Shown here one piece after another: positions 35,920-44,615 of a stretch of DNA of 64,000 bases. Each line of letters starts with the position of its first letter. Position 1 is the first letter of the stretch. The notes under the pieces are model-generated. The model was not told the DNA's origin and did not search any database. It was given only the letters and a program-made list of their open reading frames with translations. The stretch is from assembly GCF_013372165.1 (NCBI RefSeq), contig NZ_CP053828.1, forward strand, positions 744,001-808,000, in the 5' to 3' direction. This DNA comes from Campylobacter hyointestinalis subsp. lawsonii (lineage in GTDB: Bacteria; Campylobacterota; Campylobacteria; Campylobacterales; Campylobacteraceae). Position numbers and translations under genes: made by a program.

Positions 35920-37269
35920 TTATACTAGTCCTCTAAGCATACCTTGCATTACCATTGGTTTAAATAAATTTAATTTTACAAACCAGTTAAGATAACTCTC
36001 CCTTGTAGCACTAAAGCAAGGCATAGAAGGCGTAGGCTTTCCGCTCCAGTTAAACTCTACCATTACAGCTTTTCCATATCTTGTCACAAAAGGGCAAGCT
36101 GTGTATCCATCATATTTTTCGCTTGGTTCTAGACCTTTTATTACATTTATCAAATTTGTTGCTAGTTTAGGATACATTTTTCTGATACTAGCTCCGGTTT
36201 TTCCGTTAGGAAAGCCACATATATCGCCGATAGCAAAGATATTTTTAAATTTCGTTGATTGTAGCGTCTCTTTATTTACACTTACCCAGTTTCCATCTGC
36301 ATCACCATTTGTCACGCTAAGACCAGCTTCTTTATACATAAGTGCCGCCCTTTGTCTTGGGACAACATGAAGCCAGTCAAATTTTGCTTCTATTTGCTCT
36401 GTTGCTATTTTGTTTTGTCCATTTTCTCTGTATTTCATAGTATGTTCGAATATAGCTGTATTTCTTGCCTTATCTACTGCTATTATTTGATGATTTAGTT
36501 TGTAGTTTATATCTCTTTGCTCAAACATTTGCTCCATTACCTTAGCATAGATAGAAGATGAAAATGTTTTTGCCCCTCCGCTATATAGGCTTATAGATAC
36601 CTTATCTCTATTATTTGCTAACCTTGCTCTATCTTCGCTCATCATCATCACTTTTTTATTCACACCGCTGCATTTCATAGGCGTTTTATTTTCACAAAAT
36701 AGACCAATTCCACCTTTATTTGCTAATTTTTGCATAAGCTCATTTGTCTTTATAGAGCTATTTAGTAGATATACAGAGCTGATATTTGTATCATTTAGCA
36801 CATCTTCATTTTTTAAGCCTTGTATCGTCTCAAAATCATACTCGACACCAGTAGCTAATACAAGATAATCATAAGTATAATCTGTTCCGTTTTGGAAACT
36901 TACGCTATTTGTGTTTGGCGATATAGAAACCACATTTTGCTTTATCCACTCTACGCCATCTGGGATATAATCTGACTTTTGAAATACCACATCATCAGCG
37001 GTATAAATCCCAGTTGCTATGAGAGTAAAACCAGGCTGATAATAAAACATTTCATCACTATCAGCCAAGGTTATCTTAGCATTTGGCAGCTCACTTCTTA
37101 GCCTTGCAGCTAAGGATATGCCAGCAAGTCCTGCTCCTATGATTAGAATTTTTGACTTTATGTCTTTGTTGTCAGCTATTTGCTGTGCGTTTAGAGATGT
37201 CGTAGCACTTAGAGCAACTGTAGTAGCCGCAAAAAGCTTTAGAGCATCTCTTCTATTTAAATCAGCCAT
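35920..37269 (-). CDS. Tat-exported FAD oxidoreductase (sulfide:quinone/flavocytochrome c-like)
   Basis: This roughly 449-residue flavoprotein has a twin-arginine signal (NRRDALKLFAATTVALSATT) and then the FAD-binding LIIGAGLAGISLAARL. It resembles sulfide:quinone reductase and the sulfide dehydrogenase flavoprotein, with Cys residues in LFCENKTPMKCSG and ACPFVTRYGKA that could form the redox pair. The C-terminus FKPMVMQGMLRGLV may touch the membrane. I chose the ATG at 37269; a TTG two codons earlier is the alternative. Reduction of quinone by sulfide or polysulfide is the likeliest reaction, but the substrate is not proven. Confidence 0.82.
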   Translation of the reverse strand: MADLNRRDALKLFAATTVALSATTSLNAQQIADNKDIKSKILIIGAGLAGISLAARLRSELPNAKITLADSDEMFYYQPGFTLIATGIYTADDVVFQKSDYIPDGVEWIKQNVVSISPNTNSVSFQNGTDYTYDYLVLATGVEYDFETIQGLKNEDVLNDTNISSVYLLNSSIKTNELMQKLANKGGIGLFCENKTPMKCSGVNKKVMMMSEDRARLANNRDKVSISLYSGGAKTFSSSIYAKVMEQMFEQRDINYKLNHQIIAVDKARNTAIFEHTMKYRENGQNKIATEQIEAKFDWLHVVPRQRAALMYKEAGLSVTNGDADGNWVSVNKETLQSTKFKNIFAIGDICGFPNGKTGASIRKMYPKLATNLINVIKGLEPSEKYDGYTACPFVTRYGKAVMVEFNWSGKPTPSMPCFSATRESYLNWFVKLNLFKPMVMQGMLRGLV

Positions 37270-37351
37270 TTTCAATCCTTTTTTGGTTTGGTTTTACAAT
37301 GATAGCTGATTTAAATGTTTTTTTCAGTGACATTATCACTAAAAAATAGTG

Positions 37352-37987
37352 TTATTTGATTATTATTTGATTTCGTAGAAGTTTTATGCTTCCAGTTTTT
37401 TCCATCTCTTTTAGGATTCTAGATACAGCTTCTCTAGCACTTCCTAAATGCCTAGCTATCTCTTCGTGGGTTAGATTTAGTTCTTTATTTACTGCATTTT
37501 CTTGCAAAAAATCTTGAATTCGCTTAGATAATGGTAAAAAAAGTGCTTGTTGCATTACAAACACGCTATTTGCAAATCTTTTTGAGAGAAGCTCTAGCAC
37601 ATAGTTTGATAACTTTATATATTTTTGCTTGAGTTCAGAAAAGACTTTAGCTGGAATGACTAGTAGGCATAGTCCATCTTTTGCCTCTAGACTTATCTCA
37701 AATTGCAACGAGTCTGATATACAGCTTGAGCAAAGTATGCACTCATCATTTTGTTTTAGGTTAAAAATCGTTATCTCTTTAGCATTTTGTGAGAGTATAA
37801 AGGCCCTTAAGCTTCCGCTTTTTACGATGACAAAGCCATAGCATTTTTTCTTATTTTGATATATTACTTCATTTTTGTCAAAATTACTATAATAAGCGTT
37901 TTCTTCTATGAGTTTTATGTCTTCTTGGCTAATATCAAATGATTTAAATTTATCTCTAATCATCAATTTATCAGCATTATCTATCAA
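37352..37987 (-). CDS. Crp/Fnr-family transcriptional regulator
   Basis: This 211-residue protein has an N-terminal cyclic-nucleotide-type sensing fold (residues about 25-130) and a C-terminal winged helix with LTHEEIARHLGSAREAVSRI. A Cys cluster ECILCSSC lies at the edge of the sensor domain and could hold a metal, a cluster or a redox switch. It lies between the flavoprotein gene and the divergent ferredoxin gene and probably controls both. Confidence 0.88.
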   Translation of the reverse strand: MIDNADKLMIRDKFKSFDISQEDIKLIEENAYYSNFDKNEVIYQNKKKCYGFVIVKSGSLRAFILSQNAKEITIFNLKQNDECILCSSCISDSLQFEISLEAKDGLCLLVIPAKVFSELKQKYIKLSNYVLELLSKRFANSVFVMQQALFLPLSKRIQDFLQENAVNKELNLTHEEIARHLGSAREAVSRILKEMEKTGSIKLLRNQIIIK

Positions 37988-38085
37988 AATCCACCTGCTA
38001 AATTTGATATTCGTGTGATTTTATCACAGAAAAATTATGCAATTCTACTTATAATTGCCTAAAAAATATATTAAAGGCTGTATTT

Positions 38086-39018
38086 ATGGATAGACGAAGT
38101 TTTTTTAAATTTAGTGCTGTTGCTGCTAGCTCTCCGCTTTTTGCAACTTCAAATTTGGAAGACAAAAAGATAATGAGCATCATCGACCTTGATCTTTGTG
38201 ATGGCTGTAAAAATGAGCCTATACCGCTTTGCGTAAAAGCTTGTAGGGATAAAAATGAACCAAATTTTCCACGCCCACAAAATCCGATTATGCCATATTT
38301 TCCACAAACTAAATTTGAAGATTACCAAAATCAAAAGGATAATATCAATCGCTTAACGCCATATAACTGGACCTTTGTCGAGAGTGTCAAAGTAGGGCAA
38401 AAAGAGGTTTTTATCCCGCGTCGTTGTATGCACTGCGATAATCCACCTTGCCAAAAGCTCTGCCCTTTTGGTGTGATTAGCAAGAGTGATGAAGGTGCTG
38501 TAGATATAGATAAAAACTTCTGCTTTGGTGGGGCAAAGTGTCGTGATGCTTGTCCGTGGCAGATCCCACAAAGACAAGCTGGGGTTGGGATATATCTTAA
38601 AATCGCTCCAAAGCTAGCTGGTGGAGGTGTGATGTATAAATGCGATATGTGTGCTGATTTGCTTGCTAAAAATGAAAAGCCAAAATGCCAAATTTCTTGT
38701 CCGAAAAATGCCATTATTTTTGATAAAAAAGAGAGAATTTTAGAGCGTTTAAAAGATGAAAAAAGAGAAATTTATGGACTAAATGAAAATGGTGGGACAA
38801 GCACGGTTTATATCTCTAGTGTTAAATTTGAAGATATAGATATGGCAATTAGCCAAAAATACAAAGATAAACAAAATAAGGTTGGCACACCACATATGAG
38901 CCGTGTTGATAGCCCTTTAAAAGATTCTACCACACTTGCGACGGCTACTTTACTAGCGCCAATAGCAGGTCTCATCGGTGCTGGAATCGCTGCATATAAA
39001 GCTGGGAAAAAAGGATAA
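38086..39018 (+). CDS. Tat-exported ferredoxin-type protein with four 4Fe-4S sites
   Basis: This 310-residue protein begins MDRRSFFKFSAVAASSPLFA, a twin-arginine signal. Four Cys groups follow (CDGCKNEPIPLCVKAC, CMHCDNPPCQKLCP, CFGGAKCRDAC and CDMCADLLAKN with KCQISCP), like the electron-transfer subunits of DMSO- or nitrite-reductase type complexes. A C-terminal helix (about 285-303) may anchor it. It probably passes electrons between the cytochrome b encoded next to it and a periplasmic partner. No molybdopterin catalytic subunit is in the window. Confidence 0.85.
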   Translation: MDRRSFFKFSAVAASSPLFATSNLEDKKIMSIIDLDLCDGCKNEPIPLCVKACRDKNEPNFPRPQNPIMPYFPQTKFEDYQNQKDNINRLTPYNWTFVESVKVGQKEVFIPRRCMHCDNPPCQKLCPFGVISKSDEGAVDIDKNFCFGGAKCRDACPWQIPQRQAGVGIYLKIAPKLAGGGVMYKCDMCADLLAKNEKPKCQISCPKNAIIFDKKERILERLKDEKREIYGLNENGGTSTVYISSVKFEDIDMAISQKYKDKQNKVGTPHMSRVDSPLKDSTTLATATLLAPIAGLIGAGIAAYKAGKKG

Positions 39019-39021
39019 AAA

Positions 39022-39702
39022 ATGAAAATCAAAAGACAAAATTTGCAAAACCGCATAATTCATTGGGGCGTGGCATTTAGTATATTTGGTTTGATTATGA
39101 GCGGATTATTTCAAATGCCTATCGCAAAGCGTTATAATATCAATAAAATTCCGCTTTTTGAGTGGAGTGGGGATTATTATTTTACTTTAAATTTACACTA
39201 TATTTTTGCTTTTTTGCTTGTGTTTTTTGGGATATATCATATCATATTTCACACTATGAGAAGGGAATTTGATATATTTCCTAAAAAAGGAGATATGAAA
39301 AATAGCTATTTGGTTATAAAGGCTATGATTACAAAATCACACGAGCCACCATCTAGCAAATACCTGCCAGAGCAGCGTTTAGCCTATATAGCTATAGCTT
39401 TTACTATCTTAATGTTAGCAGTAACGGGTCTTATAAAAACATATAAAAATTTATTAGGATTTGACATATCAAATGAGCTGTATTTTTGGGCTGCACAGCT
39501 TCATAACCTTGGTATGGTTATGATAATACTGCTGATAATAGCTCATTTAATGGCCTTTATACCAAAGGCAAATAGAAAGCTTTTGCCATCTATGTTTAGC
39601 GGAAAAGTGGATGCAAAATACACTATCCAAAGACATAGCTTGTGGAAAGATGGAGTAGATGAAGCTAAAAAATTAAATTTGAAAGAGGAAAAAGATGGGT
39701 AG
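39022..39702 (+). CDS. Cytochrome b (b561/FdnI-like) membrane subunit
   Basis: A 226-residue protein with four membrane helices and His residues placed for two b-hemes (NRIIHWGVAF near residue 14, LHYIF, FGIYHIIFH and the helix-4 LHNLGMVMIIL). It connects the quinone pool to the periplasmic iron-sulfur protein encoded 3 nt upstream. Its end overlaps the transporter gene by 8 nt. Confidence 0.83.
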   Translation: MKIKRQNLQNRIIHWGVAFSIFGLIMSGLFQMPIAKRYNINKIPLFEWSGDYYFTLNLHYIFAFLLVFFGIYHIIFHTMRREFDIFPKKGDMKNSYLVIKAMITKSHEPPSSKYLPEQRLAYIAIAFTILMLAVTGLIKTYKNLLGFDISNELYFWAAQLHNLGMVMIILLIIAHLMAFIPKANRKLLPSMFSGKVDAKYTIQRHSLWKDGVDEAKKLNLKEEKDG

Positions 39703-40630
39703 ATTAGCAAATTTCCATATAATGTTTTTTGCTGTTATTATGGGGCTTGGCGGATTTGGAATGGCTTATAAAAAGCTAAATGAGATTATGAAATTTGATG
39801 ATGTTGGTTTTGTAGTATTTAGGGTTTTTGTGAGTGCGATTTTTATATTGATAGTATTTTTTTACATATTAAAAATATTTACAAATTTAGATAAAGTCAA
39901 AGAAGAGCTCTCTCATCCTATAAAGATAAATTTCTTCGCCACAGTGCCTATTTCAATGCTTATTTTAGCGAGTTTATGGCAAGATGTTAAGTTTGTTTAT
40001 GAGATTTTATTTTATATCGGAGTTGTTTTTCAGACATATTTTACATTTTATGTGATTTCATTTTGGATAAATAAAAATTTAGAGATAAAGCACTCAAACC
40101 CAGCGTGGTTTATCCCGATTGTTGGTAACTTAATAATCATCGTTGGTGCTAAAGAAATTGCTTCTTGGATGTGGTTTTATTTTAGTGTGGCAATGTTTTT
40201 TTGGGTTGTGTTGTTTTCGTTGGTATTTTATAGGATTTTATTTCATGATCAGCTTCCAAGTAAATTTATGCCAACGCTTTTTATTATGATAGCTCCTCCT
40301 GCTGTTGGATTTTTAGATTATATAAAGCTTACAAATAGCTTTGATTTAGTAGCTATTTTTCTTTTAAATTTGGCTATGTTTTTTACTTTTCTTGTGATTT
40401 TTATGTATAAAAATTTCTTTAATCTTAAATTTTTTATTTCGTGGTGGGCATTTACATTTCCAACAGCTGCTGTAAGTATAGCTTGTTTTAAAGCGTATGA
40501 GATAACAAATAGTATCTTCTTTTTAAATTTAGCAAATTTGATTTTTATTTTGCTTGTGGCTATGATAGTATTTATTAGCTATCACACTATTAAAAATATT
40601 GTAAATCAAAATATATGTATGCCAGAGTAG
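39695..40630 (+). CDS. SLAC1/TehA (TDT) family transporter
   Basis: A 311-residue membrane protein of about ten helices with the family opening FHIMFFAVIMGLGGFGMAYK and the IMIAPPAVGFLDY block. Members carry anions such as dicarboxylates, sulfite or chloride. Placed with the redox genes, export of an oxidised sulfur anion is a possible role; this is inference from context. Confidence 0.8.
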   Translation: MGRLANFHIMFFAVIMGLGGFGMAYKKLNEIMKFDDVGFVVFRVFVSAIFILIVFFYILKIFTNLDKVKEELSHPIKINFFATVPISMLILASLWQDVKFVYEILFYIGVVFQTYFTFYVISFWINKNLEIKHSNPAWFIPIVGNLIIIVGAKEIASWMWFYFSVAMFFWVVLFSLVFYRILFHDQLPSKFMPTLFIMIAPPAVGFLDYIKLTNSFDLVAIFLLNLAMFFTFLVIFMYKNFFNLKFFISWWAFTFPTAAVSIACFKAYEITNSIFFLNLANLIFILLVAMIVFISYHTIKNIVNQNICMPE

Positions 40631-40701
40631 TATTTAAACAATTTCAAAGTAAATAAAAGATATAATTAGCTCCTTTTAATAAAAATTAATAAAGGTAAAT
40701 T

Positions 40702-42048
40702 GTGTTTGAACTTATAGGCGAATCGCTGAAATCGGCTGTAAATAAACTTAAATTTGTTGATGATGAGAAGGCTTTGAAAAATGCGTTAGAGACGCTTAAA
40801 AAGTCGCTATTAAAAGCTGATGTTTATCATAAGGTTACTAAGGAGCTAGTATCTCTTGTAGAATCTGATATGAAAAAGGGTGCTATAGGTCAAAAACAAT
40901 TTTTAGATAGTATAAAATCAAATTTAATTAATATTCTAACCGCTCCAAATGATGGAAATAAGAGCAGTGGCTTTGTCTTTGCCTCTAATCCTCCAACTAT
41001 TGTATTAATGGCGGGTTTGCAAGGCGGCGGAAAAACTACAACTACTATTAAACTTGCAAATTATCTAAAATCAAGAAAAAAGCGTGTATTGGTCGCTGCT
41101 GCCGACTTACAGCGTCTAGCAGCGGTTGAGCAGCTTAGACAGCTTTGTAGTGCTAATGAGATTGAATTATTTAGCATAGATGGAGATAATAACCCAGTAA
41201 ATGTAGCCAAAGAAGCACTCAAAAAAGCAAAAGATGGTCTTTATGATGTGCTTTTAGTCGATACTGCTGGGCGACTAGCGATTGATGAGGCTTTGATGAA
41301 TGAGCTAAAAGAGATTAAATCAGCCTTAAATCCGCACGAAATATTCTATGTAGCTGATGCGATGAGTGGTCAAGATGGTGTTCGCACAGCAGCTAGTTTT
41401 AATGAAGCTCTTGGTATAACAGGGGTGATTTTAAGCAAATTTGATGCTGATACTAAAGGCGGAGTGGCGATAGGCATAGCTCATCAAGTTGGGATTCCAC
41501 TTAGATTTGTAGGTGTTGGTGAGAAAGTGGCTGATCTTGAGAGTTTTATCCCTGATAGGATTGTAGGTAGAATTTTAGGCGAGGGCGACCTTGCTACCTT
41601 AGCTGAAAAAGCATCAACAATAATTGATGAAAAAGAGGCTAAAAAGCTAAACAAAAAGATCAAAAAAGGTGAATTTAACTTCAATGACTTTATCACTCAG
41701 CTTGAGAGTGTAAAAAAGCTTGGTAGTATGAAGAGTCTAATAGGCATGATACCAGGACTTGGAAATATGGCTAATCAATTAAAAGATATAGATTTGGATA
41801 ATTCAGATCAGATCAAACATATCAAAGCTATGATAAACTCAATGACGCCAAAAGAGAGAGAGAATCCAGATCTTTTAAACAACGCTAGAAAACGCAGAAT
41901 AGCAGCTGGTGCGGGACTAGATCAGATAAGTGTTAATAGATTTTTAAAGCAATTTAGTAGTGCAGCCAAACTTGCTAAGAAATTCTCTAATAAAGATAGT
42001 ATGAAAGGTTTTGCATCTATGATGGCAAACGCAAATCGCCCTAGATAA
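40702..42048 (+). CDS. ffh: Signal recognition particle GTPase Ffh
   Basis: Ffh binds signal sequences of nascent membrane proteins and delivers the ribosome to FtsY. The 448 residues hold the N domain, the G domain (AGLQGGGKTTTTIKLANYL, VDTAGRLAID, ILSKFDADTKGG) and the Met-rich M domain (LIGMIPGLGNMANQL). The start is GTG at 40702 after AAAGG. It heads the ribosomal cluster rpsP-khpA-rimM-trmD-rplS, the standard order. Confidence 0.97.
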   Translation: MFELIGESLKSAVNKLKFVDDEKALKNALETLKKSLLKADVYHKVTKELVSLVESDMKKGAIGQKQFLDSIKSNLINILTAPNDGNKSSGFVFASNPPTIVLMAGLQGGGKTTTTIKLANYLKSRKKRVLVAAADLQRLAAVEQLRQLCSANEIELFSIDGDNNPVNVAKEALKKAKDGLYDVLLVDTAGRLAIDEALMNELKEIKSALNPHEIFYVADAMSGQDGVRTAASFNEALGITGVILSKFDADTKGGVAIGIAHQVGIPLRFVGVGEKVADLESFIPDRIVGRILGEGDLATLAEKASTIIDEKEAKKLNKKIKKGEFNFNDFITQLESVKKLGSMKSLIGMIPGLGNMANQLKDIDLDNSDQIKHIKAMINSMTPKERENPDLLNNARKRRIAAGAGLDQISVNRFLKQFSSAAKLAKKFSNKDSMKGFASMMANANRPR

Positions 42049-42119
42049 TTTAGGGCTTACTTATGGCTATAAATTTAGCTATAATTAAGCCTTAATCAAA
42101 AAATAATTAGGAGAAAATA

Positions 42120-42347
42120 ATGGCAACAGTAGTTAGACTAACAAGAATGGGACGCAAAAAAAGACCATTTTATCGTATTGTGGTAACTGATAGTAGAAAA
42201 AGAAGAGATAGTGGCTGGATAGAGAGTATTGGATACTATAATCCTATGGTAGAACCAGAAGTAATTAAATTTGATGCCCAAAGACTTGCGTATTGGAAAA
42301 GCGTAGGTGCTAAACTTAGCGATAGAGTCGCTCAAATAACAAAATAA
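42120..42347 (+). CDS. rpsP: 30S ribosomal protein S16
   Basis: Seventy-five residues with the S16 signature [20 protein letters not shown] and YNPMVEPEV. It is an assembly protein of the small subunit. The last base of the stop is the first base of khpA. Confidence 0.97.
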   Translation: MATVVRLTRMGRKKRPFYRIVVTDSRKRRDSGWIESIGYYNPMVEPEVIKFDAQRLAYWKSVGAKLSDRVAQITK

Positions 42348-42592
42348 TGGTTGAAGAATTTTTAAAAGAGTATGCAAAACTCATAGCAGATTGCCCTGAA
42401 CTTATCAAAGTAGAAAGAGTTAGTTTGGGTGAAAATTTTGATGAAATTATTGTACATGCAAGCAAAGCTGATACCGGAAGGCTTATCGGTAAAGACGGCA
42501 AGATGATAAATGCTATTAAGACAGTAATTATTGGTTGCAAAGCGAAAGACCCAACCTCATATAGAATTACGGTAAAAGCTATTGAAGAGTGA
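42347..42592 (+). CDS. khpA: KH-domain RNA-binding protein KhpA
   Basis: This 81-residue protein is a single KH domain with the GRLIGKDGKMINAIKTVI loop. KhpA proteins bind RNA with KhpB and act in ribosome assembly, cell division or sRNA control. It starts at the last base of the rpsP stop and overlaps rimM by 11 nt. Confidence 0.92.
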   Translation: MVEEFLKEYAKLIADCPELIKVERVSLGENFDEIIVHASKADTGRLIGKDGKMINAIKTVIIGCKAKDPTSYRITVKAIEE

Positions 42593-43112
42593 TTTTGTAG
42601 AGGTTTGCGTACTTGGAAAAACTGTTGGTTTAAAAGGAGCTGTGAAGCTCCATAACCGCAGCGACTTTCCAGAGCAATTTAAAAAAGATGCTAAATTTTA
42701 TGATAAAAAAGGTAAAGAATTTATCATAAAAAGCTTTGATAAGACAAATTCTCTCGTGGTATTTCAAAATTATGAAGATATAGAACTAGCCAAAAGTTTG
42801 GTAAATACTGTTTTGTATAGGACTATAGAAGATACAAAGCGTTTTTGTAAATTAAAACAAGATGAGTTTTTTTACTTTGATATTATAGGTTGTTTTGTAT
42901 ATGAAGATGATACCTTACTCGGTGAAATTTTGGATATCATAGAAGTTGGTAGCGGATTTTTATTTAGTATCCAAACGGCTGCAAATCTTGTTTCTAAAGG
43001 TTTAAGTACTCAGTTTTATATACCGTATCTTGATAACTTTATAATAGATGTAAATATCGATTTAAAAAAGATACAAGTTAAAAATTCGATTCAGATTCTT
43101 TATAATTCATAA
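42582..43112 (+). CDS. rimM: Ribosome maturation factor RimM
   Basis: RimM binds S19 and helps 16S rRNA maturation. The N-terminal domain (VCVLGKTVGLKGAVKLH) and the C-terminal PRC barrel (FYIPYLDNFIIDVNIDLKKI) are both present in 176 residues. The start is TTG at 42582, inside the end of khpA. It precedes trmD by 3 nt. Confidence 0.92.
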   Translation: MKSDFVEVCVLGKTVGLKGAVKLHNRSDFPEQFKKDAKFYDKKGKEFIIKSFDKTNSLVVFQNYEDIELAKSLVNTVLYRTIEDTKRFCKLKQDEFFYFDIIGCFVYEDDTLLGEILDIIEVGSGFLFSIQTAANLVSKGLSTQFYIPYLDNFIIDVNIDLKKIQVKNSIQILYNS

Positions 43113-43115
43113 ACT

Positions 43116-43814
43116 ATGCGATTTAATTTCATTACTATTTTTCCGAATTTAGTAGAGCCTTATTTTAAGGATTCTATCCTTGGTAGAGCTGTAAATAATA
43201 GCATTGTAAAACTTAAATTTATAAATCCGCGTGATTTTAGTAATGATAAACACTTAAAAGTCGATGACTATATGATAGGTGGTGGGGCTGGACTTCTTAT
43301 GAAACCAGAGCCATTATTTGAAGCTATAAACTCTTTACAAGATACACATATCATTTATCTTACGCCATCAGGTAAAAAATTTACTCAAAATGATGCAAAA
43401 AGACTATCCAAACTTAGCGATATTACTTTTATCTGCGGAAGATATGAGGGGATAGATGAGAGGATCATAGAAGAAAAAGTAAATGAGGTTTTTTGTATAG
43501 GGGATTTTATACTTACTGGTGGAGAGCTTGGAGCACTTTGTATGTGTGATGCTATAGCAAGAAATTTAAATGGTGTTTTAGGCAACCCAGATTCTTTAGA
43601 AGTTGAAAGTTTCGAAGAGGGAATTCTAGAAGCTCCAAGTTTTACGAAACCATTTGTTTATCAAGGCTTGAGTGCTACTTCAGCTTTTTTAAAGGGTAAT
43701 CATGATAAAATCAGCGTTTTGAAAAACAATATGGCGTTGTGTAAAACTAGGTTCTTCCGCCCTGATTTATATCAAAAAATTAAATCGCCAAAAAAACAGA
43801 AGGAAAAAAGATGA
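43116..43814 (+). CDS. trmD: tRNA (guanine-N1)-methyltransferase
   Basis: TrmD methylates G37 of tRNAs that read codons with leading C or G, preventing frameshifts. The 232-residue protein contains the knot motifs [13 protein letters not shown] and [14 protein letters not shown] plus the [18 protein letters not shown] loop. It overlaps the rplS start by 4 nt (ATGA). Confidence 0.96.
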   Translation: MRFNFITIFPNLVEPYFKDSILGRAVNNSIVKLKFINPRDFSNDKHLKVDDYMIGGGAGLLMKPEPLFEAINSLQDTHIIYLTPSGKKFTQNDAKRLSKLSDITFICGRYEGIDERIIEEKVNEVFCIGDFILTGGELGALCMCDAIARNLNGVLGNPDSLEVESFEEGILEAPSFTKPFVYQGLSATSAFLKGNHDKISVLKNNMALCKTRFFRPDLYQKIKSPKKQKEKR

Positions 43815-44167
43815 GAAACAAATATATAGAAGCATTTGAAAGTGCTCAAATTTCAAATAAGTCTGTGCCTGATTTTCGTGCTGGCGATACTTTAAGAATT
43901 GCTATTCGCATCAAAGAAGGCGATAAATCTAGAATCCAAAATTTTGAGGGCATATGTATAGCTAGACGCGGTAGCGGTGTCGGCGAGACATTTATCATTA
44001 GAAAAATAGGTGCAAATAGCGTAGGTGTAGAAAGAATCTTCCCTATTTTTAGTGAAAGCCTAGAAAGCATTACAGTTCTTAGAAAAGGACGCGTAAGAAG
44101 ATCTAAGCTATTTTATCTTAGAGATAGACGCGGTAAAGCTGCTAGAATCAAAGAACTTAAAAAATAA
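43811..44167 (+). CDS. rplS: 50S ribosomal protein L19
   Basis: 118 residues matching L19 throughout ([57 protein letters not shown]). It is the last gene of the ffh cluster, followed by a terminator hairpin. Confidence 0.97.
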   Translation: MRNKYIEAFESAQISNKSVPDFRAGDTLRIAIRIKEGDKSRIQNFEGICIARRGSGVGETFIIRKIGANSVGVERIFPIFSESLESITVLRKGRVRRSKLFYLRDRRGKAARIKELKK

Positions 44168-44173
44168 TTATCT

Positions 44174-44203
44174 AAGTCGCTTTGCACTTTGCAATTGCGA
44201 CTT
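44174..44203 (+). terminator. Terminator after rplS
   Basis: AAGTCGC pairs with GCGACTT, with an inner TGC/GCA pairing around ACTTT; a T-rich stretch (TTCTCTCAATCTTTTCTT) follows. Confidence 0.65.
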
Positions 44204-44284
44204 TCTCTCAATCTTTTCTTAATCAAAATCAATTTATTTCATATCATTTTTTAATATAATCTTTTTAAATAAAAAAGGATCTAT

Positions 44285-44614
44285 ATGGAAAAAATTATTT
44301 TTAAAACATCTTTGTTTGAAGGTGTTAAGGCTATTAAGCTAGTAGAATCTGAGTTTTCAAAAGAGATTAGGATAAGTATGGCAAAAAATTCTTTTATGGA
44401 TAAGCATAAAGCGCCAGCTCCTATAATCATACAAGTTTTAAAAGGCTCTATAATATTTAAAAGCGACAATCAAGAAGTAAGACTAGATGAGTTTGACTTG
44501 ATAACATTAAAAGCGGGTGTAGAACATTCTCTTTTAGCTTTGGAAGATTCTATCATCAGACTTAGTCTTTCAAAAATAGATAATGAAAGCCGCGTATTTA
44601 AGGTTGTGGGCTAA
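44285..44614 (+). CDS. Cupin-domain protein
   Basis: A 109-residue protein folded as one cupin barrel, with the first motif at HKAPAPIIIQVLKGSIIF and the second at FDLITLKAGVEHSLLA. His residues at both motifs could bind a metal. The role is unknown. It has AAGGA upstream, stands alone, and is convergent with the PBP1A gene (1-nt gap). Confidence 0.75.
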   Translation: MEKIIFKTSLFEGVKAIKLVESEFSKEIRISMAKNSFMDKHKAPAPIIIQVLKGSIIFKSDNQEVRLDEFDLITLKAGVEHSLLALEDSIIRLSLSKIDNESRVFKVVG

Positions 44615-44615
44615 A

